From a virus, in IMG/VR virus record IMGVR_UViG_3300020472_000090, positions 1-33,819 of that record: a stretch of DNA of 33,819 nt; one strand, written 5' to 3'. Below the pieces are notes generated by a model, which saw nothing but the letters and a program-made list of their open reading frames with translations, made no database searches and had not been told where the DNA came from. Made by a program: the position numbers and the translations under genes. The number at the start of each line of letters is the position of its first letter. The first letter of the stretch is position 1. Positions 20,601-28,897 of this stretch are shown here, piece after piece.

Positions 20601-20825
20601 GATACAAGAGCAACAAGTGTTTTAGCTTGTAGTGAACTTACCTCATATAATACTAAAATATTTTACTCAGGTACACTTGGAGATGGTGTTACATTATATA
20701 CTGATTCAACATTAACGACTAAATACAATCCATCTAGTAATACTTTTGTGAGATCATCTTCTAATTCAACTTTTAGAATTGGTGTTACAAATACTGGTGA
20801 AATTAGCAACTTTAGTGTTTGTTAA
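17670..20825 (+). CDS. Giant tail adhesin with Ig-like, Calx-beta-like and repeated Cys modules
   Basis: The 1051-residue protein is the largest in the window. It begins with Ig/PKD-like beta domains (about 27-110), a second beta domain, and a Calx-beta-like domain (about 205-295; D-N-T-S-E-G-D-E-T-F-T-L). Six Cys-rich modules of about 55-85 residues follow, at about 325, 430, 623, 810, 890 and 984 to the end. They are joined by Pro/Thr linkers: a P-P-P-P-P-T-P run near 800, T-P-T-P-T-P near 880 and a longer T-P repeat near 955-970. It is probably a surface fibre or receptor-binding protein. The neighbouring 2OG oxygenase may act on its prolines. Confidence 0.65.
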   Translation: MSINKVNTRSPFYVVSTGIEESTIENASIEISGPAKGTYGTDITLSINATNFTPQSYAWTGGAIAGNATAAPTFTQSGSGSSVITYGCTVTDSNGTQYTATKDVTWNSVTQYEITLQVTNSIAGPSAGYTFTGLTFNSTTGYWEAKKVGAVGASYSFAFSVAINSGYTEDSTLTFSPVSPIAGTIGSSDATVTSTVTGTVSLTTAYYLTRSTSNVYEGNTFDITLTTDGIANDTSVPFTITGVQAADLVRGTLTGAFIIEDGQATQTFAAVADNTSEGDETFTLTLDNISPTNSISVIISDTNTNTPVSILVSADGYSNNNLACEQTAAETAYYGLATSQSLGNGVILYKTSQLDNIPNNTYTNSGDYYKIGTSHYCTIGADNDGKIDQYNECPTLTTKQKLSQTSGTNSIIISSSSTSTLGPDGASVCDLEADTTVYYSGFLQDGASLFTNSDLTAPLGGSDNYYRLLIPNCTNTLVSYYARVLSYPPGYVTNINQCGFDPNEYEVPTCAENLTPEIVISDSTIDGTGTQVAFTSQKSTLSVSVSNLSGTLSYQWYKGTSSSGGTASLSSISGETSDKLIINDGGETQTSVANMYYNVKVNGSYEADNNYLIAWTDRPSYACTYVSGASASSGACSGAAQTIYGNRVAVTAFCVPGAIFYSNLAGSSFAAVGSYAFNDGSNHNYRYVTTNGVAQLCVDGGCAGTPSQPTSGTITKFTGKRCDAPSTFQNFIINDAQYDNEGYILDLNDLGQNGGAGCYEIVELFSKTDTITNYISFDKADGLVRLQPYTSCSECQGEAPAPPPPPTPEITYYYARFVKAGGTTNITAVRSTAQIPTGIVIKVGNSCREYLDDIQVSGAADISTYVQYYNVAGCNASITPTPTPSLAYFRRYGDCATNGSDILKDYGSTTDLGSNWPATIYDGTCMKDMGSSGSSSTQNVSNLIQYFDCTECTSGQTPTPTPTPTPTTPYNKAKITSDTRATSVLACSELTSYNTKIFYSGTLGDGVTLYTDSTLTTKYNPSSNTFVRSSSNSTFRIGVTNTGEISNFSVC

Positions 20826-20843
20826 AATTGTTATATTTGTAGT

Positions 20844-21422
20844 ATGATATTTGAAAAATATTCTGACATACCTAAATTGACTGAATTAGGATTTAAAGTT
20901 GTTAAGTGTCCAGATCCTACTTGGGAATATATAAGATCTTATTATGATGATAATAAAGTAAATCAAATAAATGAAGAATTTGAGGGTAAAGATCAATATA
21001 TAAAAGGAAGTGGTAGTAGCACTTTAATTACTATTACAGATGAATTTAGAAATAAGGTTCATAATGATTTATATGATTTACATAAAGAATTTTGTAATCA
21101 TAACATAGAAAAAAGTTATGTATATGGAATCAGATCATATAAGAGAGGTGTTGTATTAGAAACTCATAAGGATAGGGTTGAAACTCATCATATAGCTTCT
21201 ATTATATGTGTTGATAAAGATCTGAGGTGTGGATGTTCTAATAAAGAGTTTGGTGATGATTGGGGATTAGACATTGAAGACCATAATGGTAAATGGCACA
21301 AAATATATTTAGAAGTTGGAGAAATGATTATGTATGAATCAGCTGCTTGTCAACACGGTAGACTATCCCCGTTCGAGGGAACTTACTTTAATAATTTATT
21401 TGTTCATTATAAATTAGTGTAA
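20844..21422 (+). CDS. 2-oxoglutarate/Fe(II) dioxygenase, prolyl-4-hydroxylase-like
   Basis: The 192-residue protein has the iron-binding H-x-D at H108-K-D110 and the distal histidine H171 in C-Q-H-G-R, with R173 nearby as the likely 2-oxoglutarate contact. S-Y-K-R-G at 98-102 and L-E-V-G-E-M-I-M-Y at 156-164 fit the prolyl-4-hydroxylase branch of the family. It lies 18 bases after the adhesin gene and before other tail genes, so a virion protein is the plausible substrate. A TATATTTG box at 20832-20839 precedes the gene. Confidence 0.75.
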   Translation: MIFEKYSDIPKLTELGFKVVKCPDPTWEYIRSYYDDNKVNQINEEFEGKDQYIKGSGSSTLITITDEFRNKVHNDLYDLHKEFCNHNIEKSYVYGIRSYKRGVVLETHKDRVETHHIASIICVDKDLRCGCSNKEFGDDWGLDIEDHNGKWHKIYLEVGEMIMYESAACQHGRLSPFEGTYFNNLFVHYKLV

Positions 21423-21462
21423 TACTATATTTTCTTTTTTGGTTATATACTAAAAGAGAAAT

Positions 21463-22557
21463 ATGGCAGTATTAGCAACATCAACATTAGATTTATATTG
21501 TTGGACAGGAAAATGGTCTGAGCAACCATCAACAGCTCAATATTCAATAACAAAATCAAACCCTGATTCTAATAATACAATAAGATTTGAGATAGGTGAA
21601 CTTATACAAGATTATGTTGATATTGTATTTGATAATGACTATGGATTATCTTCAAGCCAAATTTCTAATGCTAAAACAACTTGTTGGTGGAGATATGAAA
21701 AGACAAATACACATAGTGATGGATCTCCTGATACATTTGAAGTGGTTTATGGAATCGGAACAAAAGGATATAGTTATTTTGAAGATGGTATAAATTCATC
21801 ATTAACTACATCTAAGATGATTAGTAATGATTATATTTATATTCCAGAGAATGAAACAATAAGAATACCTATTTATATTGGACCTGGTGGTGTTACTAAT
21901 GTTAAATTCTATAATGTAGATTCATCTGGTAACGAAGTAATAGTTGACACTAAGTCTTATTCATTATATAACCAAGCACCTTTAGGTCCTGAGGATTCTA
22001 ATAATTATATTCGCTATGCTAGTAGTGGTGTAACTTCAACAAAAGTTGAGGTAATATCAGCTAACACTTCTCTTTCTACATATTCATCTACAACATCAAG
22101 TGGTACTGAAACATTATATGTAAAGTATTTAGATTGCTCTAAATATAATAACTATAAAGTTTCATTTGTAAATAAACTTGGTGCTATACAAGATTTATGG
22201 TTTAACAAAAAGAGAACAGATAAATTTGAAATAGAAAGAGATAGTTTTTCCACAAGCACAATAACATCTACAACATCAAGTGTATCTTATAATTTATATG
22301 ATCCATCTACTATTGTTCAAGATGTTTCAAGTAAAAAAAGCATAATATTAAACACAAGTTTTGTTAAAGAAGAATATAATGAAGTAATAAGGCAATTATT
22401 ATCATCAGAGGATATTTGGATTGTAGAAGACAATAAAACAATACCTATTTTAGTTAAAGATTCAAATTTTACTTATAGAACCCATCTAAACGACAAACTT
22501 GTTAATTATACGATAGAGTTTGAATATGCGTTTAGTGGAATTAATACTATAAGATAA
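21463..22557 (+). CDS. Tail structural protein (364 aa)
   Basis: The protein is Ser/Thr-rich and beta-rich. It has K-V-S-F-V-N-K-L-G-A-I-Q-D-L-W-F near 231-246, a tail segment F-V-K-E-E-Y-N-E-V-I-R-Q-L-L-S-S-E-D-I-W, and N-D-K-L-V-N-Y-T-I-E-F-E at the end. I recall the same landmarks in Bacteroidetes phage tail proteins that precede a large baseplate-type protein. The stop and next start overlap by a base. A distal tail or baseplate role is inferred from position. Confidence 0.5.
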   Translation: MAVLATSTLDLYCWTGKWSEQPSTAQYSITKSNPDSNNTIRFEIGELIQDYVDIVFDNDYGLSSSQISNAKTTCWWRYEKTNTHSDGSPDTFEVVYGIGTKGYSYFEDGINSSLTTSKMISNDYIYIPENETIRIPIYIGPGGVTNVKFYNVDSSGNEVIVDTKSYSLYNQAPLGPEDSNNYIRYASSGVTSTKVEVISANTSLSTYSSTTSSGTETLYVKYLDCSKYNNYKVSFVNKLGAIQDLWFNKKRTDKFEIERDSFSTSTITSTTSSVSYNLYDPSTIVQDVSSKKSIILNTSFVKEEYNEVIRQLLSSEDIWIVEDNKTIPILVKDSNFTYRTHLNDKLVNYTIEFEYAFSGINTIR

Positions 22558-25319
22558 TGAAACAAGTTGTACAATTATTTATAGATAATGAGCAAGTTGA
22601 TGTATTTGAAAGTGGTTCAATAAACATCCAATCATCAATAAAAGATCTGAGAGATCCTGGTAAAGTGTTTACTGACTTTAGTAGAGATTTTACTTTACCT
22701 GCTTCTAAAAGAAATAATAAAGTATTCAAACATTTTTACAATTATCATATAGACGATGGTTATGATGCTACACAAGCCAAAGAAGCAAGAATAGAAATAA
22801 ACAACAAACCATTTAGACAAGGGTATATTATGCTAGAGGGTGTTGATTTGAAATTTAATAGACCTTATTCATATAGAGTAACTTTTTATGGTAATACTAG
22901 GTTTATAAAAGAGCAATTAGAGAATACAAAATTAAGTGAATTATCATTTTTAGATAATGTAGAAGTGATTTATGAAGCAACAGGGACTAATAGTATAAAA
23001 GATTATCTTACTACTTCTAAAAATGTAACAATAAATAGTGTTAGTCATACACAACCAGTTGTCGTACCACTAATAACCCATACTGAAAGATTATATTACA
23101 ATTCTAGCAAATATGACGCTTCTAGTAATCCTAGTGGATTTTATGGTCAATTTGATGATGGTAATTTATATTATGACGCAGCAGACTACCCTTTAAACAC
23201 TAAAAGAAATGGTGTTAGTTGGGATCAATTAAAACCAGCTGTAAGGATTGACTTTATATTAAAAGCAATAGAGGATTTATTAACAAAAACAACTGGACAA
23301 ACTGTAACCTTTTCAACTGACTTTTTTAATTCATCAAATTTAGATTATTATAATCTTTATATGTGGCTTCATCAAAAAGAGGGTAAAGTAAGACCAAAAG
23401 GATCTGAGGGAGAAATACAAACTATAATAAACACTTTTAGTATAGGAACATATACTTCTACTCTTGATAGTGGTTTCTCTGCATTTACTGCAAAAGCAAT
23501 AAACGCAATAGACAATTCAACTGGTACAGCTGGTAATAAAATACAATTATCTTTTAATAGCGAAAAGGTTGATAGTGTAATAGCAAGATTAAGTTTAGTT
23601 AGTACCTCAAGTACAATTCCTTTTGATTTATTAATATTAAAAGATGGATTTGAGTTTTTTAGTGAAAGACTACCACCACACACAAGTACAAATGATTTTG
23701 TTGAAGTTGACTTAGATCCTGGTACGTATGAGTTTATTGTTATTACCAATAGTTCTGACACAGGTACGATAAATTTTAATAGTGGTTTTAGTTTAGAATT
23801 ATTAGCAAGACTTGATGAGGGAAATTATGGAGAACAATTATCTGCTACTGATGTAACAATAACAGCCACAAATAAAACAACAAATGCAACTCCTAATTTT
23901 TTAATTAGCCAAAACTTACCTGATATTAATATTATAGAATTTCTAACTTCTTTATTTAAGATGTTTAATTTAGTTGCTGAGGTAGAAAACACAAGCAATA
24001 CGAGTAAAACAATAAAAGTAAAAACATTAGATCAATTTTATGCTTCTTCAACTACTTCTTTAGATATTACTAATAGTGTTGATATATCTCAAAGTAAAAT
24101 AGATAAATCACTACCATACACAAGGGTAGTTTTTAAATATGAAGATGTTGGTTCTATGTTAGCAAAACAACATAGTGAAATAGCAAATAATACTTGGGGT
24201 GGGGAACTCTTTGATGTTAATGAAAATAAAGAGGGTGTGTCAAGATCAAGATTTAGTTCTGATTATGAAATAGAACCAGCTTTTGGTCATATGAAATTTG
24301 AAAGATTATTAGATGCAAATAATAGTAATGCAACTACTGAACTTATGGTTGGGTTTAGTGTAACAAAAGGTCAAGAAGATCCAAATGAATTTAATGAGGA
24401 AAAATACAATCCATATATCGGTAAACCAATATTGTTTTATCCTATATTAAAGCCAGTTTCTGGTGAAACTCCCAATACTATACCTTATGTATATAATAAT
24501 AGAGGTGCTAGTACAACAATTTCAACATATTTTGTTCCTAGTAATACTGTGAAATTGGAAACTTCTTCAACTAATCATTTTGGATCAGAAAGAAGTGAAT
24601 GGGATGTAAAAACAAATTTACCAGCTTATGAAGACAACTTATTTTCTAATTATTACAAAAACTATATTAAAAGTGTTTTTAGTTCTAAAAATAGATTATT
24701 AAGTATAAAAGCAAATTTAACAAATGCTTTTATGAGTAATTATTCTTTAGCTGATAAAATTATTTATAGTGGTGAGTCTTATTTTATTAATAAGATAAAT
24801 GCTGATATAACAAATGGTAAGTCTAAAATAGAATTAATCAGATCATACAATGTAATTGACTTTTTATGTTTAGAAACATTATTTGAAGTTAGGGTTGAAG
24901 CGATAACTGGTGGTCATTTATATATATTTAATAATAAATATGGTGTGTATCAATTAGGAAATGCTACTTATACTTTTAGTAATGTTCCAGCAGCTCATCC
25001 AATAGCTTTTCACAACTCTGGTAAAACATCATTAATTACATATAGTGGTACTACTGTTGGTGGTACAAAAACAGGATTAGATGGTAACACATATACATAT
25101 TATAGTGGAGATATTACTGTTGTAGTAAGTGGTGATTTTGGAACTATTAGTTATGAGTGTTATAACCACGGTTATATGGGTGGTCAAAACAACTTAAAGT
25201 ATAATTCAGGTTGTGTAGTAAGTGTAGCACCAACACCAGTAACAGGGACACTAACAGTAGATGCAACAGACATTAGTGTTGATAGTGCATTAATAACAGC
25301 GGATCAAACTGACGAATAA
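22557..25319 (+). CDS. Large tail / baseplate protein (920 aa)
   Basis: The protein opens with L-F-I-D-N-E-Q-V-D-V-F-E and S-S-I-K-D-L-R-D-P-G-K-V-F-T-D-F-S-R-D-F near 27-46, then K-H-F-Y-N-Y-H-I. This N-terminal landmark set recurs, as I recall, in large tail proteins of Bacteroidetes phages. The body is a mix of beta-rich segments, and the last 60 residues are low complexity (T-L-T-V-D-A-T-D-I-S). Its neighbours on both sides are tail proteins, so it is likely a baseplate hub or tail tip component. No enzymatic domain is visible. Confidence 0.55.
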   Translation: MKQVVQLFIDNEQVDVFESGSINIQSSIKDLRDPGKVFTDFSRDFTLPASKRNNKVFKHFYNYHIDDGYDATQAKEARIEINNKPFRQGYIMLEGVDLKFNRPYSYRVTFYGNTRFIKEQLENTKLSELSFLDNVEVIYEATGTNSIKDYLTTSKNVTINSVSHTQPVVVPLITHTERLYYNSSKYDASSNPSGFYGQFDDGNLYYDAADYPLNTKRNGVSWDQLKPAVRIDFILKAIEDLLTKTTGQTVTFSTDFFNSSNLDYYNLYMWLHQKEGKVRPKGSEGEIQTIINTFSIGTYTSTLDSGFSAFTAKAINAIDNSTGTAGNKIQLSFNSEKVDSVIARLSLVSTSSTIPFDLLILKDGFEFFSERLPPHTSTNDFVEVDLDPGTYEFIVITNSSDTGTINFNSGFSLELLARLDEGNYGEQLSATDVTITATNKTTNATPNFLISQNLPDINIIEFLTSLFKMFNLVAEVENTSNTSKTIKVKTLDQFYASSTTSLDITNSVDISQSKIDKSLPYTRVVFKYEDVGSMLAKQHSEIANNTWGGELFDVNENKEGVSRSRFSSDYEIEPAFGHMKFERLLDANNSNATTELMVGFSVTKGQEDPNEFNEEKYNPYIGKPILFYPILKPVSGETPNTIPYVYNNRGASTTISTYFVPSNTVKLETSSTNHFGSERSEWDVKTNLPAYEDNLFSNYYKNYIKSVFSSKNRLLSIKANLTNAFMSNYSLADKIIYSGESYFINKINADITNGKSKIELIRSYNVIDFLCLETLFEVRVEAITGGHLYIFNNKYGVYQLGNATYTFSNVPAAHPIAFHNSGKTSLITYSGTTVGGTKTGLDGNTYTYYSGDITVVVSGDFGTISYECYNHGYMGGQNNLKYNSGCVVSVAPTPVTGTLTVDATDISVDSALITADQTDE

Positions 25320-25465
25320 TGATAAAAGAAATAGTTGAAATGTTAAAAATAGATAACTTTTATGGAGTAAGTGAAAGAATTGATATTGCTAAAGGAAAAT
25401 ACAAAGCACCTTTAACTTTTTCTGAATCAAAAGATATAATTAAACGCAATTGGTATGGCAAATAA
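25319..25465 (+). CDS. Small protein whose end lies over a repeat element (48 aa)
   Basis: ATG at 25319 overlaps the previous stop and the frame reads into the tape-measure gene by 11 bases. The 48 residues begin I-K-E-I-V-E-M-L-K-I-D-N-F-Y-G-V and end I-I-K-R-N-W-Y-G-K, coded by a TTAAACGCAATTGGT repeat copy at 25440-25454. A small gene between a tail protein and the tape measure can be a second chaperone, but that is only positional. Confidence 0.4.
   Translation: MIKEIVEMLKIDNFYGVSERIDIAKGKYKAPLTFSESKDIIKRNWYGK
25440..25454 (+). repeat. Single copy of the 15-bp repeat, just before the tape measure
   Basis: TTAAACGCAATTGGT at 25440-25454 differs from the consensus by one base and is followed immediately by the tape-measure ATG. 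The following four bases also match a copy at 14118. Unlike other copies this one lies within a reading frame. Confidence 0.65.
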
Positions 25466-27407
25466 TAGTGAACATTTAGTATATACAATTGAGATAACCG
25501 AAAAAGGTACTTATAAGGTTCAAGAGTTAAATCTTGAAGTAGATGAGGCAAGTCAGTTATTTCAAAAATTAAACGAAAATATAACTAAAAACACTAATGC
25601 TAGTCGATTAAATGCAGATGCTCTACAAGCAAACATTTCTCAATTAAAAAAGTTAAGAGATACAACAACCACTACAAATGAACTTTATAGAAAACAAACA
25701 GATCAAATAAGGATCTTAGAAAAAGAGTATAGAAAACTAACAGCAGTTACAAATACACAGACTGATAAAACAGGTCTAGCTTCTGCAACTCTTGTTGAAT
25801 TTAGTAGGGGTATTCAAGATGCCAACTATGGTTTTAGGGGTGTTGCAAACAACCTTTCTCAATTAACTACATTAATGACCACTTTAATTGGTACTACAGG
25901 TGGTCTTAAAAATGCTTGGAACGCACTTACAGCTGCGTTTACAGGTCCGATAGGATTTTTAGTAGTAGCAAACCTTATTATTGCTTTCTTTGAAAGACTA
26001 GAAATTCAATCTCAAAAAAACACTAAAGCGATAAAAGAGAATACTGACGCATTGGAAGAAAATATCAAAAAAAGGAGAGAGCAATTAAAATTACTAAAGG
26101 GCAACATTGATTCATTAACAAGAGAATTAGAATTATTATTAGGAGTAGGTGGTACTGGTATGTCTGCTGCTCTATTGAGATCGGAAGAAACTATGTTTGC
26201 ATTACAAGCATTGTTATTAGACGCAGGGGCTAAAGAGGCAGAGATGTTAACAGATGCTAATATTTTTATAGAAGAAAGAGCTAAATTAGCTTTACAATTA
26301 TATCTAAGAGAAAAATTACAATTAGATTTAGATAAAGCAATCTTAGCATTAAATCAGGAAAAAGATGATTTTAAAAAGAAATCTCATTTAGGAAATGTAG
26401 CTAGAATACAAGAAGAAATAAAACTTAACGCAGATCTTATAGATTCAATAGTTAATGTCGATGATGTAGAAGTAAAAGGTGAAAAGAAGAAAAAGAAAAC
26501 TAAGGAACAACTTGAAAAAGAAAGATTAGATTTTGAAAAGTCGGTTGAAGATGCTTTAGCTGTTTGGGAAGAGCAAAAATGGCTATTAGAAAGAGAAAGG
26601 TTGCAAGAGCATTATGATAAACTTATCGAGATGACTAGAGCAAAAGGCGAAAGCACAATAGCTTTAGAAACGGCAAAATTTGCAGCATTAAAACAAATGG
26701 ATGAGAAAAGAGAGGAAGATTTAAAAGCAAAAGAAGAAAAAGAAAAGGCAGAAGCAGAAAGAGAAGTTGTAAGACAAATAAGAATATCTCAAGCACAAGT
26801 TAGAGTAGAAGAAGAAGCATTAAAACAACATCAAAAAATAGCACAAGCAAGAATTGGATTTGCAACTCAAGTTTCTGGGATACTTCAAACCTTAGCAGGT
26901 GAAAACGAAGAAATGGCAAAAGTAGGTTTAATACTTGAAAAGGGAGCTGCTATTGCAGATATTGTAATAAAATCACAACAAAGTGTTGCTACTCAAACAG
27001 CAGCTTCAGCAGCCTTTAAATTAAAAACGGAAGCAGCTTATGCTGGTTTACCAGGAGGGTTTTTAGTAGCTAAAGGATTAATTGCAGCAAACCAAATGTC
27101 CCTTAAAAAAAATATATTAAACACAAAAATTTCAGCTGGTTTAAGTATTGCACAAATATTAGCGACATCATTAGCACCAAAAGGAAACGACATAGCAGCT
27201 GTGTCAGCACCAAGCGAATCATCAACATCAGCTCCACAAATACAAGCACCATCGTTCAACGTAGTAGGTGCAACTCAACAAAGCCAATTAGCACAAGCAA
27301 TTAGTGGTCAAGAGGAAAAACCTATTAAAGCATTTGTAGTTGCTGATGATGTTACTACAACACAAGAATTATTAAGAAAAGCGGTAGCTGGTGCAACCTT
27401 AGGATAA
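25455..27407 (+). CDS. Tape measure protein
   Basis: The 650-residue protein is long, helical and rich in Lys, Glu, Gln and Ala, typical of tape measures that set tail length. It has an early helical region, a hydrophobic segment near 155-178 (G-P-I-G-F-L-V-V-A-N-L-I-I-A-F-F), long charged coiled-coil stretches at about 180-460 and an Ala-rich hydrophobic part at about 490-570. At about 1.5 angstroms per residue the tail would be near 100 nm, consistent with a siphovirus. It lies downstream of the chaperone and before the head genes. Confidence 0.7.
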   Translation: MANNSEHLVYTIEITEKGTYKVQELNLEVDEASQLFQKLNENITKNTNASRLNADALQANISQLKKLRDTTTTTNELYRKQTDQIRILEKEYRKLTAVTNTQTDKTGLASATLVEFSRGIQDANYGFRGVANNLSQLTTLMTTLIGTTGGLKNAWNALTAAFTGPIGFLVVANLIIAFFERLEIQSQKNTKAIKENTDALEENIKKRREQLKLLKGNIDSLTRELELLLGVGGTGMSAALLRSEETMFALQALLLDAGAKEAEMLTDANIFIEERAKLALQLYLREKLQLDLDKAILALNQEKDDFKKKSHLGNVARIQEEIKLNADLIDSIVNVDDVEVKGEKKKKKTKEQLEKERLDFEKSVEDALAVWEEQKWLLERERLQEHYDKLIEMTRAKGESTIALETAKFAALKQMDEKREEDLKAKEEKEKAEAEREVVRQIRISQAQVRVEEEALKQHQKIAQARIGFATQVSGILQTLAGENEEMAKVGLILEKGAAIADIVIKSQQSVATQTAASAAFKLKTEAAYAGLPGGFLVAKGLIAANQMSLKKNILNTKISAGLSIAQILATSLAPKGNDIAAVSAPSESSTSAPQIQAPSFNVVGATQQSQLAQAISGQEEKPIKAFVVADDVTTTQELLRKAVAGATLG

Positions 27408-27437
27408 AACAAAATATATATAAAGAGTTATTTAAGT

Positions 27438-28097
27438 ATGGAAAACATTATTGAGTTAATTATTGATGAAGATAACGAGATAAGTGGAATTGAAGCTATT
27501 TCAATAGTAGAGAACCCTGCAATAGAAGAAGATTTTATAGCATTGAAAGAGCATAAAGAGATCCGATTAGCAGAGGTAGATAATGAAAAAAGGATCTTAA
27601 TGGGACCTGCACTTATTCCTAATAAAAAGATATTCAGATCAGGTGGCGAACAAAGTGATGATTACTTTATTTACTTTTCCGAAGACACTGTTCGTAAAGC
27701 ATCAGAGTTATTCTTTATTAAAAGCAAACATAAAAATTCAACATATGAGCATACAATTGAATTAAATGGTATGTCAGTTGTTGAATCTTGGCTTATAGAT
27801 AACCCTAAAAAAGATAAATCTTCAAATTATGGTTTTGATCTTCCTAAAGGTACTTGGATGGTATCGATGAAAGTATTAAATGATGATGTTTGGGAAAAAG
27901 TAAAAAACGAAGAAGTTAAGGGATTTTCAATAGAGGGATTCTTTGCAGATAAAATGGAAAGACCAAAAGAGAGCATAGAAGAAAAAGCATCTTTTGATTG
28001 GGATAAATGTGATGAGTGTGAAGAAGTTTGTGATGAATGTAAAGAGGAATTAAAAGCACAAAATAAATTAGAAGAACTTATAAATAAATTAACATAA
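27438..28097 (+). CDS. Prohead protease, XkdF / U35-like
   Basis: The 219-residue protein opens with I-S-G-I-E-A-I-S-I-V-E-N-P-A-I-E-E-D-F, then R-I-L-M-G-P-A-L-I-P-N-K at 52-63, Y-F-S-E-D-T-V, H105 in Y-E-H-T-I-E-L-N-G, and S164 in K-G-F-S-I-E-G-F-F. These match the XkdF-type prohead protease family (HK97-protease fold), with His and Ser as probable catalytic residues. It would mature the capsid after scaffold release. The C-terminal tail carries an odd C-D-E-C-E-E-V-C-D-E-C cluster. Confidence 0.75.
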   Translation: MENIIELIIDEDNEISGIEAISIVENPAIEEDFIALKEHKEIRLAEVDNEKRILMGPALIPNKKIFRSGGEQSDDYFIYFSEDTVRKASELFFIKSKHKNSTYEHTIELNGMSVVESWLIDNPKKDKSSNYGFDLPKGTWMVSMKVLNDDVWEKVKNEEVKGFSIEGFFADKMERPKESIEEKASFDWDKCDECEEVCDECKEELKAQNKLEELINKLT

Positions 28098-28285
28098 TGC
28101 CAGGATACTACCCACAAAGAGAAAAAAATACCAAATCTAGTAAACAAACTAGAAGAAAAAATGCTACCGTAAGCAAGACAAGTCCTAAAGCATCATCAAG
28201 AGGTTGTTTGTGTCCAGATGGAAAAACATACTCTAAAGATTGTTGTGATGGAACTCTTGAAGCACAAGGAGTTGGTAAGGTTTAA
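28097..28285 (+). CDS. Small Cys-rich protein (62 aa)
   Basis: The protein has a basic N-terminal half (Lys, Arg, Ser, Thr) and a tail with G-C-L-C-P-D-G-K-T-Y-S-K-D-C-C-D-G-T-L. Four cysteines are packed in 14 residues, suggesting metal binding or disulfides. The pattern is familiar to me from Bacteroidetes phage head modules, without function. It lies between protease and scaffold candidates, starting one base into the previous stop. Confidence 0.5.
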   Translation: MPGYYPQREKNTKSSKQTRRKNATVSKTSPKASSRGCLCPDGKTYSKDCCDGTLEAQGVGKV

Positions 28286-28334
28286 AAATACAACAAATTT
28301 TTCTTATATAGTTACTTTATAAAATCATAATATT

Positions 28335-28886
28335 ATGAAAGCAAGTGAAGTAATAAATAGATTAAAGGACGTTCTTTTGTCTTCTACTGAAACTGAAGAA
28401 GTAGCTAAAACTACTACAAAAGAGGATGTTGAATTAAAGGAACAAGCACCTGAGGTGCAAAACGAAAATGTTTCAGAAGAAAGTTCTTCTGATAAAAACA
28501 TTGATAATTCTACTTCATCAGAGGATATAAGAGAAATCAACTATTCTGCAGATGAAGTTACTTCTGATTCTAAGGAAGAAATTAAATCAGAGGAATTAGA
28601 AGAAGAACCTCAAGAAGAAATTGTTGAGGAAAAAAGTCCTGAATATGCAACTAAAGATGAAGTTGCTGAGGTTAGGGCTATGGTAGAGAAGTTAAGAGGT
28701 ATGATAGAAACTAAAGATGAAGCATATGCTGAAGTTCCACAAGAACTATCGTCTGAGGAATCTACTGAACCTTTATCTCATTCACCTGAAAATGAAGTAA
28801 GTGAAAAATTAGGTGTTAGATATGCAACTAATGCAAACACAAACACTACTTACTCAAGAGTATTAAACGCAATATCTAATAATTAA
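28335..28886 (+). CDS. Acidic scaffold-like protein (183 aa)
   Basis: The protein is highly charged and dominated by Glu, Ser, Asp and Thr (about residues 20-100), then has a helical block A-T-K-D-E-V-A-E-V-R-A-M-V-E-K-L-R-G-M-I-E and P-L-S-H-S-P-E-N-E-V before a terminal R-V-L-N-A-I-S. Placed between the prohead protease and the capsid protein, with such composition, it is most likely the capsid scaffold. No catalytic motif is seen. The last codons include TTAAACGCAATA, a partial match to the repeat. Confidence 0.55.
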   Translation: MKASEVINRLKDVLLSSTETEEVAKTTTKEDVELKEQAPEVQNENVSEESSSDKNIDNSTSSEDIREINYSADEVTSDSKEEIKSEELEEEPQEEIVEEKSPEYATKDEVAEVRAMVEKLRGMIETKDEAYAEVPQELSSEESTEPLSHSPENEVSEKLGVRYATNANTNTTYSRVLNAISNN

Positions 28887-28897
28887 ATTTTTAAATA

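Noticed and set aside
17670-20825. Diversity-generating retroelement target
   Set aside because: The adhesin is large and modular, but no reverse transcriptase or template repeat is found in the window.
23372-23761. Minus-strand frame of 129 codons
   Set aside because: It overlaps the large tail gene completely, with no promoter or coding neighbours.
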